64,000 nt of DNA, taken from positions 62,001 to 126,000 of the forward strand of contig VTFK01000308.1 of assembly GCA_009617715.1 (NCBI GenBank), read 5' to 3'. Positions 36,840 through 48,790 of this stretch are shown here, one piece after another. Origin of the DNA: Plectrocnemia conspersa. Its lineage: Eukaryota; Arthropoda; Insecta; Trichoptera; Polycentropodidae. Numbering within the stretch: position 1 is the first letter of the stretch; each line of letters opens with the position of its first letter. The notes beneath the pieces were generated by a model that was not told the DNA's origin, made no database searches, and saw nothing but the letters and a program-made list of their open reading frames with translations. The translations under genes were made by a program, and so were the position numbers.

Positions 36840-37180
36840 GGTGTTTCTGTTTTTTTTTCGTATTCGTCTTTCAATATTGACGAATGTTTGGGTAATGTTG
36901 CAGCATCCGAGCCCGGGGGCATTGCACGAACACCCTTCCACCCCTCACTCTCCTCTGAGCCCCGAGCTAGTCTGCCGCCACCTTTTTGGACCCACTCGGC
37001 TTGGGTTCATCGCCGTAACGCCACCCCTCCTCCTCAACTTTGCAGCTTCCCGACAACAAAGTACAAACATTCCACCGAATAAATTTATAATAGTTTATAT
37101 TATTATACACACCAGTGGCTCTCAACTGAAATCGGCAAAGTTTGACTCTCGCGGGACTCGGAGTAAGTAGCATCTGACGA
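36840..37180. promoter_or_regulatory. GC-rich noncoding block
   Basis: C-rich and CpG-containing DNA (CCCGGGGGC near 36912; CCACCCCTC runs). Overlapping frames occur on both strands without recognisable domains. Possible cis-regulatory or exon DNA, undecided. Confidence 0.3.
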
Positions 37181-38214
37181 GAACCTGTCCTTCCATATTA
37201 ACCGTAATCAAGTTGCTCATTGATAATACAAGGGAGAGTCAGATGAAAACATTATAAAATTCTAACACCGTTGACATAAAAGCTATTCGCAGGTCCACTT
37301 AGTGCAAATTAGTAAAAGGATTCCATTTTTAACTGAATAAAGAGTTGAAAAGACGAAGGAAGGAGACGTTTAATTAAAATGAGTCGCTCAAAAGCAAAAG
37401 TGACATTTTGCTATTTTAACAGAAGCAATAGAAATGTGTATTTTTTTCTAAAAAACCTTTGCCTATTAGCTTCTATATAGCCAGTTTAAAAGCAAAAAAT
37501 GGAATAGTAGTGAAAGCATTAAGCAGTTTAGTTCAACTTGTATTCAAAACAAGACTTTATAAAAATCTGTTATGCTAAATGACCACTTCAGCTTTTGCAC
37601 AACTTAAATAGTAATTGCTTTCAATAAAAGTTCCTTAACGGTATTTACATTTTAAATTAAGATAATGGCGCAAGTATAAATATTATACATAAAATATAAC
37701 AATTTATAAAAATATTAGCAGATGTTCTTTAAACGTCTTCTAAAATTCTAGATAGTAAAATTTCTCATTTTTTTTGCCTGTTAGACATTTAAAGATGTAT
37801 TAAAAAGATTGTTATGACCTTTATTTAAATCAACAAAATCTTTCAAGTTTTGCCCATGTTTTATCAAAATTTAATTTGTATGTATATTATAAATAAACCC
37901 CTTAAATTGTATGTATAAAATAGTTAATTTAAAATAATAAAAATATATAAGAAGTAAAATAAATATAATGTTCAACAAACCTTAGTCATCGTTTAGCACA
38001 GCATCCCAAACTTATGCTATAAAATAATAAGTTTCTTAGACGATAATACTTTTATTTTAAAATTACTTTTTTTAATGCGTGAATATAATTCTAAGGAAAA
38101 CATAAATTAGTATCGTATATGTAAGTCAATATCAACTATTTAACTATTCAAAGTCATTTTTTGCGGTTCTTTTTGATTTTCATTTCGATTCTCTTTACTT
38201 GTAATAAGTGTAGT
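37181..38214. other. AT-rich stretch, no gene seen
   Basis: Nothing recognised. Confidence 0.6.
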
Positions 38215-38219
38215 ATTAA

Positions 38220-38391
38220 CCCTTTGAGTGGTTTCGCCGTACATGTACGGCGGTCGATCTTTCACTGTTTTGAGGTACCTCAGATGTGTATAAATGACAT
38301 TTATGAAATAATATTTTTTTAAATTGATTTAATGTAAATGATTTTTATAGAAAATAATAAAATAAATTAAGGCAATTTCACAAGTGAAATA
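38220..38391 (+). mobile_element. piggyBac-like MITE, copy 2
   Basis: Flanked by TTAA on both sides (38216-38219 and 38392-38395). It starts CCCTTTGAGTGG and then carries the perfect 18-bp palindrome CGCCGTACATGTACGGCG (38235-38252), followed by GTCGATCTTTCACT and GAGGTACC(T/C)CAGAT. The same order occurs in the copy at 17134. TTAA targets and a CCC start are hallmarks of the piggyBac superfamily. The right end has decayed, and TTAA is common in AT-rich DNA, so the right border is tentative. Confidence 0.65.
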
Positions 38392-38399
38392 TTAAATTA

Positions 38400-39450
38400 A
38401 TTGTTTTAAATATTTTAACTAAGCTAGTTAGTCAAATTATATATTTGTCTATACCAGTGAAAATATAATTAACTGAAAAATACTCTTTCATTGTAACAGT
38501 TTCGAAACATACATTCACTGTTCAAACATAAAACAAACCTAAACAAATTAAACAAACCCAATTATGAAAGTTTTAAAGCTATAGTTTCAGAATTTTCATT
38601 AGTTTATATTTTAAATTAAACAGAAAATTAAGATTAAGCACAGCCAGAAAGAGTTTTATAAACATTTCACAGTAGCATTTAATATCTATCAGTTAAATTA
38701 TATTTTTGCTAGTAGGAATATATTCCGGTGAAAATTAGTGAACTTAAATATATTTTAGTAAAAATATAGCTACTAAAAAATACACATTCACTGTAACATA
38801 TATATTGAAATTTTTTTAATTAAAATAGTAAAATATTAAGTGTAAAAATTGATACAATTTATATTATTTTTTTACCTAACCAACGTAACTTGCCTATGTG
38901 AATTTTTTAGGGCTAATAGTTAATTTATTTTGATTAGGATTTGGTTCAAACAGAAAATTGACATCCAAATAAGTTTTATTGACATTTTAGTGCAGTATTT
39001 AATTTTACTAGAGCCCATCAGTTAAATTATTTTTTCACTAGTAAAATTTTTTTCGGAAATGATTTTACTGAAACAGTTAGCAATTTTTTTTGTCTAAAAT
39101 ACACATTAACTGTAACATAGATTTTTTGATTAGAATACTAAAATTTTAAGGTAATTTTTTTTAAATATTTTTAACTAAACCTTAACGAATTAACTAAACT
39201 TAAATTGACCAAATAAGAGTTTTTAATTGATTATACTATTTAAATTTAAATTAATTAAATTATTTTTAATTTTAATTAATTTTAGAGCAGCATATAATTT
39301 TATATTTACTGAAACAGTAAAACCATATTTATACTTGTAAAAATATACCTTGACCAAAAATAAAGATTCACTGTAGCATATACAGTAAATTATTATTAAA
39401 CTGCCTTTTGGTTAAAATAGTAAAATTCTTAGAACATTTACTGTTTTTGT
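38400..39450 (+). repeat. Tandem units of a ~300-bp dispersed repeat
   Basis: The landmark ACACATTCACTGTAACATAT recurs in diverged form near 38480, 38785, 39103 and 39364 (spacing about 262-318). Between landmarks the order is constant: 'aaaatagtaaaat', then 'ggttcaaacagaaaattgac', 'gacattttagtgcagcatataattt', 'actagagcctatcagttaaa' and 'ttttcactagtaaaa'. Other copies lie at about 43.3, 45.9-46.6 and 50.6-51.4 kb. It is non-coding. It could be a MITE or SINE-like element inserted in tandem, or a satellite. Confidence 0.75.
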
Positions 39451-40225
39451 AAAGGATCCTTTTTTATAGGTATCATAAATTATTGTGATAAACTTTTGTG
39501 AAATGGTATTTACAAAAGCAATAAAAATCAAAGATATAATCTAAGACCAAAAACTATATATATATTATGTATTACATAATTTATATAGTTAAAGATACTT
39601 ATTTTAATATTTTTTATAATTAAAACAACGTCAGCTAGCAAAAAAGCTACTAACAAAAATATCCTGCATAATAAAAATTTGCTAAAAATATATTTTTAAC
39701 CTAAAATCTTACTTTTTTACTCAAGCTTATGCCTAGATTATAAATATTAAAAGTATTTGGTCAAAGGCAAACATTTGTCACTAAAAAAATTGTAGTGTTA
39801 AAAATTATGATACAGGTAAAAATCTATCATTTGCTGTATATATTCTTAAATATAATATCGATAGCTATGATTAATAATAATTTTTGTAGGCACAGAATTT
39901 TACAATATATATCTATTAAAGGTTAAATATAATACCATATCAATGTATTATGAAAATATATCTGAATAAATTTTCTATAATGAGGTATATATAATATTAT
40001 ACTTAATGCTCAATATGTTCCAATAAATATCTACAACAATATTTTATTTTCCATATTTAAACCATTTTAATTCAAGCAAATATTATTATTAAAATCATTA
40101 ACTATATGTAGCAAGTAATTTACATAGAATAAGATATTTTTTTTAATTAAAAAAATATTTTGTATGTAATTTTAAATTAAATGTATTACACATATGTTAT
40201 ATTGTGTCCCTAGTGCATTTATACA
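39451..40225. other. AT-rich stretch, no gene seen
   Basis: Nothing recognised. Confidence 0.6.
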
Positions 40226-40229
40226 TATT

Positions 40230-41060
40230 ATTTACTAGTCGTACGTGTCTATATTATAGTCATAGAACATTCACAAGGACATAATATTTGTGAAAGGCGC
40301 ACCCCTTTCGTCAGCCCACCTTTATTTATTACACCTGAATTGAAGGAGCCCACGCTTTTACGATTTGCTAGTAACCCACTCAGACAATTAATTTCCTTAT
40401 ATAATATATACCCATTCAATGTCGTGAAACTGAATCTGATTTATAATACTGCCGTATATCATACAGTGAATGTGGTAGATGAGAGGAAAATTGAAGCAAA
40501 TGACATGTAGAACAACAATGATAACATTAACCATTACAACCTCTCGGAATAAATTTCCATTAGTGAGATGTGATAACAATATAATGTATACTTGTATAAT
40601 ATTCGTTACTAGACTAGAACATACGTAGGAAGCCATAAATAGTACACTCTTAAGAACCAACGGAGAGTATTAATAAGTAGTATAAATTATTGAAAGTTTT
40701 CTATATTTATTGCTCATGAAAAATATTATTATTAAAAGTCATTTGCTTCAAAGCTTCCTGATACTTTTATAAATAGCTTTTTGTTCATTCTTGCCAGTAT
40801 TTATCAACGTCAATAAAAAGTACATAATATTTAATGAAGGCGTTTATCAGGCCTTTCGATATCTTCTTAAATATATTATATATAAAAAAGTTACGGTCCA
40901 GTCCTTTGTTTCTCTCTTTGACCGGCAATCGTTTTGTTTCGTCGTAAATATTTAATCATGCAGTTATCCCTCTTCTTGTGTGCAAATACGCAGGGGTGAA
41001 GTGGAAAAAAACCTTTTCCGTCTCTCTCTTGCACCCGTTTGACCTGAAAATATAATTTAA
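40230..41060. other. Noncoding DNA with small GC-elevated patches
   Basis: Patches at about 40290-40350 and 40910-41045 are richer in GC and C/T tracts. The 87-codon minus-strand frame at 40397-40660 is hydrophobic and has no recognisable domain. No gene called. Confidence 0.45.
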
Positions 41061-42835
41061 CTTTACGAACATAGAACGGTGGATGTATAAGGCTTAAACG
41101 GATTTCGGATGCTGAAGATATAAGAACAAAGATTTTTTCATATAGCTATGTATTATATATATATATCTATATAATACGTAACACCAGACGCTTCTCTCAA
41201 AATGTATTTTTATCGTTGGGCCTAAAATCATAATAAACAACATTGTGCGATTATGGGATTATGAAAGGCAATGTTGAAGTTTGTGTACAAATATCAGCAA
41301 ATGACGTTATTTTTATTATCATCATAATATATGAATATTAATGTGTGTATGTATATACATAAAGCTCTTAATTTGAATTTTATTAAAAGCGTAACGAGGG
41401 TTGGACTTAGGCCTTGCATACTCGCACGTTATTCATGTAATCTTCTTGTTATTTCTGACATCAAAAAAAGTAATTTATTTCTTGTCTTTTTATATGTATA
41501 TTTTTAAAGTTAGTCACGATGCATCTCAAACTACGAGTAATGTTAACAAAACATGAAACAAGAAAACCACTTTCGAACTCATAGTGCAACGTTGGTTTGA
41601 AAAGTTTCAGAGAAACATTTTCTGTGCATGTCTCAAAGATAAAGGGGTCGAAAATATTCTGTTTTTATCAGCAAATATAATTTAAAGAGTTAGTTGTATT
41701 TTATATGATTTATTAACAGGTAAAAAATATGCTTAATGTTCTTATATTATATATACGTTACAGTAAAAAAATTGTTTTTTAACTAATATATATATAGTTA
41801 TTGTAAAATTATATCCAAATAAATATTCAACTGTAGTTATTCGGTTTTCTTTAAAAAAATGTCGTTTTTTTTACATGTAAAAAAAAATAACTTTTAAATA
41901 TTTATTTTAATTTAAATGATTTGAAATAATACAAATATTTTTTTTTAAATATAAAATATTTATTTAGAGGATAAAACCTTTTGATTAATTTCCATAAAAA
42001 TAAAATGTTAAAGGCTTTGATTCAAAATATTTTCGATATTCCCCATTTTATGTTGTCTGCATTTTTTTCTGAAGCAAAGACATCATCGTCTATCTTTTCT
42101 GGTTTTGTTCAAATTTTTAACTCTAACTTTGACATTTAGGAATATTAAATAAATCACACGCCATTTTACAAATGTTTTTTAGTAGCCGAAGTTGTCGAAT
42201 TAAAAAAAATATATAATATAACATAAAATTTTGTATAAATTGTTTACTTGTAAAAAATTCTCTCATTTTAAATTTTTGGGTTCATAATTTTAACCTTTTT
42301 AAAGCCACAAGCCACCTACGGGTCTCTCACTTACGCTATGAAATAATAATACAATACTATTTAGGTATATTTTCATCTATAAAATAAAATTATTACCACT
42401 AAAATTGCTATTTTATAAATGGCTAAAATTAATTTGCGTATTTTTAACATCAACAGGGTACAACTTTACAGTTGCACTTTTGTATTATATAAAACATAAT
42501 TTTTAATCACAATTATTAGAGCATAATTACAATTTTTTTTAAATGTTTGAATAAAGCTATAGTTTTCTAGTATAAAAATAATAGTTAAGTAATCAAGAAA
42601 AATAATTTCAATAATGGCATGTTGTGGCAACTCTAGCACTTCGAATTTTAAATGCCCCAAATGGTGTCCAAATGACCGTAGACGGCCTAGAGGCTTTTTT
42701 TAAATTATACACATCTGACACATCATATTTTTTTAATTCTAAAAATACGTGGAATCAAAGTGAAGTACTACATAAACTTACTTCGGCACATGAACGGTTA
42801 AACATCTAAATGTGGAGTACAGATGTGCATCATTT
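41061..42835. other. AT-rich stretch, no gene seen
   Basis: Only short, unsupported frames (42466-42809, both strands). Confidence 0.55.
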
Positions 42836-42841
42836 TTACCA

Positions 42842-43025
42842 GCACGATAGACGAGTGGTATAAGTCTCTGATTATTAACCTGAAAGACATGGGTTCGAAT
42901 AGTGTTTTTAAATTTCTATCGTGTTTAGGAGATAAAAATTAGCGATTATTATATAAGTATAATTCCGATCGATCATCACAGATGAGATTTACCTAGATTT
43001 TCCTAATCTCGCGGATGAATATCGT
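42842..43025 (+). mobile_element. tRNA-derived SINE
   Basis: The tRNA-like head (42842-42904) has an A-box TAGACGAGTGGTATAAGTC, Ser/Leu-like in its D arm, and a B-box GGGTTCGAAT. The stems are imperfect, so it is not a working tRNA. An unrelated body follows, and its last part (42958-43018) recurs at 8969-9016. Polymerase III boxes plus a repeated body is the usual SINE structure. The 3' end and tail are not sharply defined. Confidence 0.7.
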
Positions 43026-43249
43026 GATGATTAATTAAAATCAAGCTAGGTCGTATATATATATGATATGGAAAATTTTCTAATGAAGACCTAGTATAGC
43101 TCATAAATAATATATTATATGTGTTAAAAATTTATACATATAAAATAAAAGACGTTTTTAAAAAAATTTAAATACAAAAAAATATTTAATTATTTCGGGA
43201 TTATTTAATATATATTTATAGTAACGAAAATATAATTTAACTAAAAGTT

Positions 43250-43400
43250 ACTTTTAGAATTTCAGGTAAAGTTGAGTTTGAATAATTCGTTTAGCTTATG
43301 TTTGGGTTTGAACAGAAAAAAAATTTGTTTCGCAACTGTTATTCTGTGAAGTTATTTTTTTTATATAATTTCACTGGTCAATATCTAGGCTTGATTTAAT
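43250..43400 (+). repeat. Copy of the 38-kb dispersed repeat
   Basis: Contains 'gggtttgaacagaaaa', 'aactgttattctgtgaagtta' and 'ataatttcactggtcaatat' in the order seen in the units at 38.4-39.4 and 50.6 kb. Partial and diverged. Confidence 0.5.
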
Positions 43401-44095
43401 TTTACAGTTATACAAATGTTAACAAAAATAGCCTTACCTAGCTAAGTAATGTTATTTTATAAGTAAGCGTTAGTTAGGTTAGTATACACTTATAATATAA
43501 ACATAATAAAATATATTTCAAACCATGTTTGATGTTTGTTTTATATATTCACTCTATGTTTAGTCATTCAAATATTTGTAACAAAATAAAACTGTTTTAA
43601 CTATCAAAGGTTAGGTTAAAATAGCAATTCTTGTATGCAAAGATAACGTAAGAATTAATTTTAAACTAATACAAAAAATAATTTCAAGTAAATTAATCTT
43701 TACAATTCTCTCTCAATCGTAATTTAATTATTCAATTTATGATCGCTAATTTATGTTTGATGTTATAACGACATTAAATCCCAAATTGCTTAATAAATTA
43801 GCTGTTTACACATACTTAAATAAACGCGTTCATCATAAATATAACATAATGTTTCTAATAATATATAATTTATAATATTTTAATTAAATAAAATTACTAT
43901 TTTGAAAGAGACATTATCCATATGTTTATTTTATCAAAATTGAAATTGTCAGTATTTTTTATCACACATAAAAAATATTTTAATAAAATATAAATATTAT
44001 TAGCGACTGTAATAGTATATCATGCTTGTACAACTAATACATTTGAGACACACTGGTTGTAAGCCACAATAGATAGTGTATAATAAACCGTGATT
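43401..44095. other. AT-rich stretch, no gene seen
   Basis: Nothing recognised. Confidence 0.6.
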
Positions 44096-44099
44096 TATA

Positions 44100-44500
44100 C
44101 CCTCAATTATTTTCTATATTAATTTTTGTTTGCGTTGCGCTGCGCTACTGTATCATAGTTCGTCGCCGGCGGCTGTAAATTAAAGCGGTTCGCACACATT
44201 TATCAGCACATATAAATTTATATTTGTACACACATTTTCAATAGCGGAAAAAATCCTAATTAGCAAATTGAAAAAACGTGTTTTCGCTAACGAGCAAGTT
44301 TGGCTCGCCCGTCACGTTCGCCCGCCGGGATCTAATTTGTGTAATTAAAAAATTAGGATGAGCTTCACGAAAGTGAAGACAATTGTACAATATTTCATTG
44401 GAACGGAGGCCCTCTGTTTTCTGACGGGAAACTTTCTAATTAGACTTTTCGTCTTGGTCGCCGCGCGGTGGTCCATCTTTGTCCGAACGAATGAGGGTTG
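44100..44500. promoter_or_regulatory. CpG-rich block with homeodomain-type sites
   Basis: A strongly CpG-enriched, non-coding block. It carries TAATTAG at 44257-44263 and 44437-44443, and GTAATTAAAAAATTAGG near 44340, which match antennapedia/paired-class homeodomain cores, among CCGCCGG and CGCGCGG tracts. This is a candidate enhancer or promoter. Overlapping frames after 44479 are T-rich shadows. Confidence 0.5.
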
Positions 44501-44870
44501 ATTGCGTTACTTTTTTTTCTTCTTTCTATTTTGCAATGTTGGTAATGTGTGTATATGCTTATTCTTCCTTAGTATTATTTTCCTCATTACTAAGATATCA
44601 TATGAAGCCACGAAGGTCCTACATCTTAGATGTGCTAGTTGCAGACTCAGCAATTGTCTAGCGAACAATTGTCTTCTTTTATCTTTGTAACACGTCCAAA
44701 AAAACAAAATATTATTAGTAAAACTATGAGATATTTGATCTAAATCTATTTGAAAATCAATAAAAAATAGTAAACTTTCCATACAAATAAAATAAATTGA
44801 TTAATTTGTAAAATTATAATCTAATATAGCCATTGGAAACTAAATCGAAAAATTTTTGCATGGATATTGC
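44501..44870. other. AT-rich stretch, no gene seen
   Basis: T-rich DNA with overlapping short frames on both strands. No recognisable protein. Confidence 0.5.
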
Positions 44871-44873
44871 TCT

Positions 44874-45385
44874 ACCGTATGCTTCATAAGATTCCCATGT
44901 CGTCTGGACGAAGTACCGTTACACGAAATAGCATGCTTTATCTCTTTCTTCATTGCGTGCGACACCCCTCCTACTTTTATTTCTAGGGATCGGCATCAGT
45001 TCTGGATTGTTAAATGAATAAATTTGATTAACCTACAATACCACTAACTTCATTCCATAATTTTGCTACTTATGTATATGATTTTTTAATTTTGTGCAGA
45101 ATTTCAAAGTTTTTTTAAATAAATATAATTATTATAGTCATTATTAAATGTGTTCCTACTATTGCTGTTTCAAAAAGCAATAAAATATTTGTATTTATTA
45201 TAAGAAAAGAGCATTATTATATAATATAAATAAAATGGTGAATATGTCTTTAGGAGCGCAGGGTAACACCCCCCACGGTGTATGGCTGAGAGGCAAATAG
45301 TAGTGGATTCTAATTAGAATGTAACGGTAAACCGTCAAGCTCGATAGGGAATCTTATCATGCCTACCGTAGGATGGTTTTGTATC
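44874..45385. repeat. Foldback element, arms of about 110-120 bp
   Basis: The complement of 44874-44985 aligns with 45260-45380. Shared blocks include GTAACGGTA, TCGTC, GGGAATCTTAT, (T/A)ACGGTAG / TACCGTAGG and GGGGTGTCGC / GGGTAACACCCC. The arms are GC-richer than their surroundings and flank about 270 bases of AT-rich DNA. This is either a single inverted-repeat transposon or two inverted insertions of one element. Confidence 0.65.
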
Positions 45386-45855
45386 AATCTTATAGAATGA
45401 ATTTATGTTGTATAATTTTTTTTCCTTATGTTTGGCAAATACCAAAAAAATTATATATATAGTAACGCAGCTATTTGCATTATTAGCTCTTATATACTTA
45501 AAGGACGTAAAGATGTAGTGAATTCAGATAATTTTTACACTAAAAAATCCATAAAAATAAGATAAGTAGATCTATATTTAATATATTAATTTCAGATGTA
45601 TCAATATTTTTTACACAAATATTTTTTTTTAAATATCGTAAATTTTATCGTTGTTATTTTTAGCTTAAATTTATTGTTTTTTCAACACTTTTTCTTGATC
45701 ATTATTTCATTTTAAAGTAATTTAAAAAAAAATCTATTTATTTTAAAATAGCAAAAAAAATATAATTTTTTGTATTTCTATTAAAATCATAAACTTAAAA
45801 TTTTTGCTCCTTAACCGCATTATTATTATGCTTATAATTTTTTTAAGTATTTTTT
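45386..45855. other. AT-rich stretch, no gene seen
   Basis: Nothing recognised. Confidence 0.6.
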
Positions 45856-45859
45856 TTAG

Positions 45860-46025
45860 GTATTTTTATGTTACAGTAAGTGGTTTTACTAGTAAAAAAT
45901 ATTTTTCACTGCCAATTTAGTAAAATCGTATCATAGAAAAATTAAAAATATTTTATAACTTAAGCTATTTTAGATTTAAGCCTAACACAATTTCACATAA
46001 GTTTATTATACAATGTTACTGTTAT
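45860..46025 (-). repeat. Inverted copy of the 38-kb dispersed repeat
   Basis: TTACAGTAAGTGGTTTTACTAGTAAAA followed by ATTTTTCACTGCCAATTTAGT reads on the minus strand as the 3' part of the repeat unit (..ACTGTAACAT). It faces the + copy at 46330-46560. Confidence 0.5.
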
Positions 46026-46329
46026 CTAAAATAATAGTATGTTTATATATGTACATAACTTTGAACTAACAGTTAGATGTGTATGTTATCAAAATACATT
46101 TTCAACTTATATTTCTTTTTTCTGTATATAAAATTTTCGATAAATTATATTTTCACTGAAAATATAATTATCAGAAAGGTCATTTAGTAAATTACGGTCT
46201 TCAAATGACAGCTGTGAACCCCACTTCTTAAATTCTATACGTTACCGAAATTTTTTTGTTCAAAAACAGTGAAAAGATGACGCATTAAGACCAAATTATT
46301 TTTAAGTAATGATAGTTCTAGAACTTACT

Positions 46330-46560
46330 ACATATTTTTAATTTTTATTAGGTTCAGTTTGGGTTTTACCAGAAAATGCACTTCTATAACAGTCAAATTG
46401 AGTTTCATAGACATTTTAGAGCTGCATATAATCTTACTTGCGCCTATCAGTTAAAATATATTTTCGCTAGAATAAACATATATGTATCTACTAGTGAAAA
46501 TGTTTTTTTTCTTATAAAAAGTACACATTCACTGTAACATATACAATTTTGATATATACA
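46330..46560 (+). repeat. Copy of the 38-kb dispersed repeat
   Basis: A good single copy: TTAGGTTCAGTTTGGGTTT, 'acagtcaaattgagtttcatagacattttagagctgcatataat', GCGCCTATCAGTTAAA, CTACTAGTGAAAA and TACACATTCACTGTAACATA in order. Confidence 0.75.
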
Positions 46561-48005
46561 TATCTCATATAAAGCTAAAATTTGGGCTATTCAAAATATT
46601 TATTTATTTTAAAAATAAAATAAAATTTAATATTCGCTAAAAATTGCTACAATACAAAAAAATATATTTTAAAAATGATTATTTGTGTAAAGAATAATTT
46701 GTATTTTATTATAAGCAAACATATTTTTGATTTATAATGTATGTAAGTCGCATATAAAATGAGACTTTCTAAAATATAAATGTTATTTCATATGATTATT
46801 AAAAATTGTAAATTTTGATATTGTTAAGCTTTTATTTTATAGCCCAAACATACAGTATATTTTATTATATTAATATATAAAATAAATATTAATTTAATTT
46901 TTTTAAATTTGGCAATAGCATCTATTATATTTATTTTTAATTGTAAAATACTAAAGTTTAAATATTAAAACTGTTATTTCGTTTTATTAATTTAAAAAAT
47001 TGATTTAAATAGTATTTTTATCAATAATTTTGCTACAAAGAGTTGTGTTTTTAGCTATCGAAAATTTTATAATACTAAATAAGTTTTCTCGTATCACGTT
47101 ATTAGTCCACTTGTACACTTGCTGGTATGATAGACGTGTATCACTTTACTAAACATTCATTCGTCGATGTTTTTTTATGTATTTTTTTAGCATATTTCAT
47201 TGCTATTTAATATATTTTTTTTATTAACATATTATATTGCATTGTTAGTCATAATTATAGTAGCATAATTAATATATACATAATAATTGAATTTGGGTTA
47301 AACGTTGAAATTATTTTGCTTTTAAAACTACAATTAGTATTTTTCATCGTTTATACAACAAAGTAAAATAAAATGTGCCACAATTAATAAAAAAAATATT
47401 AAAAAAGACAAATTATTATAATGAATGAAAAAAAAATTACGTGCTATCAAAAAAAAGAATAATTATGTAGTAATTTTAAATCATAAATTAACTTATTTTT
47501 AGTACTATTCACTAACGTAATCAATGAAAAATATATAAAGAAATAATATATCAGGATTTTGTAAAAGTAAAAGTGCTGTATAAAGATTAATATTATTAAA
47601 TTCATATTAATAATAAAATTTGCTTAGCAAAATAAATATCTGACGATTTCACTTTTTCAACTGACAATTTTTTTTTAGGACAATATTTTGTAATAGATTC
47701 TTTACTGTATATTAAGTATTACATTTTAAAAAACGATTTAGCTTACGTATGTCTCTTATACATAACTTTTCGTCTGATCGAAAGATTGCGTCCTATATAT
47801 TCTTCGATTCCAAATTTATAATCTTAGATTACGCAGTCAAAGTACTATATTGTTCGTTGAATCAAAAAAATAAAAGCATCTCTGATTCACAGTTTTCCAA
47901 ACTTTCTAATTATATAATTCTCGACCTTGGTCTACTAAAAAAGATGGGGGTGGAGTTGGGGGTTAGATAGACTTTTTGTCGGTAAATAGCGCTTCCGCAA
48001 AGAAC
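46561..48005. other. AT-rich stretch, no gene seen
   Basis: Nothing recognised. The 73-codon frame at 47749-47970 has no features. Confidence 0.55.
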
Positions 48006-48009
48006 AATA

Positions 48010-48420
48010 TTTTTGTCACAAATACTCTTCGGGAAATATTTATTCGGGCCAGTGGTTCTCCGTTTTACTTAATAAAAGCCCCATTCGACCGCCCTCCTCC
48101 CCACGAATTCCGGCCGGGCGAAAACAACTTTATTGTTTAGTCAGAATGCAGTGTTTTCTTATCCGAAAAAGGTTTCCTCCGTCTGGCGAGTAAGGAGAGA
48201 AAAAAAATCTGCGGCCTTACAGCACGTTGCTTTAACCCTTTCATTGCCACGCAACTGAACAAAAAATCAATAATCAGGAAATTTAAAGAAACAATATGCC
48301 TTCCCGATCTGCAATTGTTTGTTTAATGTCCGATTTCAACGAAACGCTAAGCGGCTTAGAACCATTGGCAGATTTGCGGTTGTCTATACAGAACAATCCA
48401 TGTAAGATACAGGTGTCTCC
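48010..48420. promoter_or_regulatory. GC-elevated noncoding block
   Basis: CpG-rich DNA (CCGGCCGGGCG at 48110-48120) with an ACTTTATTGTTTAG word (Sox/Hox-like) near 48127. At 48232-48250 a TTAACCCTTTCATTGCCACG string looks like a piggyBac-type end, without a visible partner. Regulatory role inferred from composition only. Confidence 0.35.
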
Positions 48421-48519
48421 AGTTGGGACAATACATCCATTTTGAATATATGTTTCTAAATCAAAACAATATTGCTTATGTTAATAATGATTTGTGATCT
48501 ACTCTCCCTGCTTTAATCC

Positions 48520-48790
48520 TTGCGTATGTCGTGTTGTGTGAACGCGCGCTTAGGTATGCGGTGCGTGTGCGGGGTTGCTAAACTCCACGGTCAAGTGTGT
48601 ACGAATGCGCCCCAACCCCGAAAAGGGCAAAGTTTACCCAAGTTTCACTTTTTCGGGTAGCATCGGACGAAACTATGCAAGGGTCGCAAACAAATCTACA
48701 TACATATGTGTGTATTCCTTGATAATTATAATACACGTGAGTGTCACGGGTAATTAAATAAATATTATCTTACGTTATTTATGGTCCGTA
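48520..48790. promoter_or_regulatory. GC/GT-rich noncoding block
   Basis: GTGCGTGTGCGGGG-type tracts and CpGs in AT-rich DNA. The 60-codon frame is unsupported. A candidate regulatory patch. Confidence 0.3.

Noticed and set aside
37112..37135. CAGTGGCTCTCAACTG as an hAT end; also CCAGTGGTTCTCC at about 48050
   Set aside because: The short matches to hAT-type ends have no second end and no 8-bp duplication. They may be chance.
42842..42904. A functional tRNA gene
   Set aside because: The A and B boxes are present, but the acceptor and T stems do not pair and an unrelated repeated body follows. A SINE head fits better.
48232..48252. A third piggyBac-like end (TTAACCCTTTCATTGCC), and AAGGGTTAA ends at 11.88 and 23.11 kb
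   Set aside because: Each is a single end without the internal palindrome or a partner in reverse orientation. TTAA and CCCTTT words are too short to prove an element.
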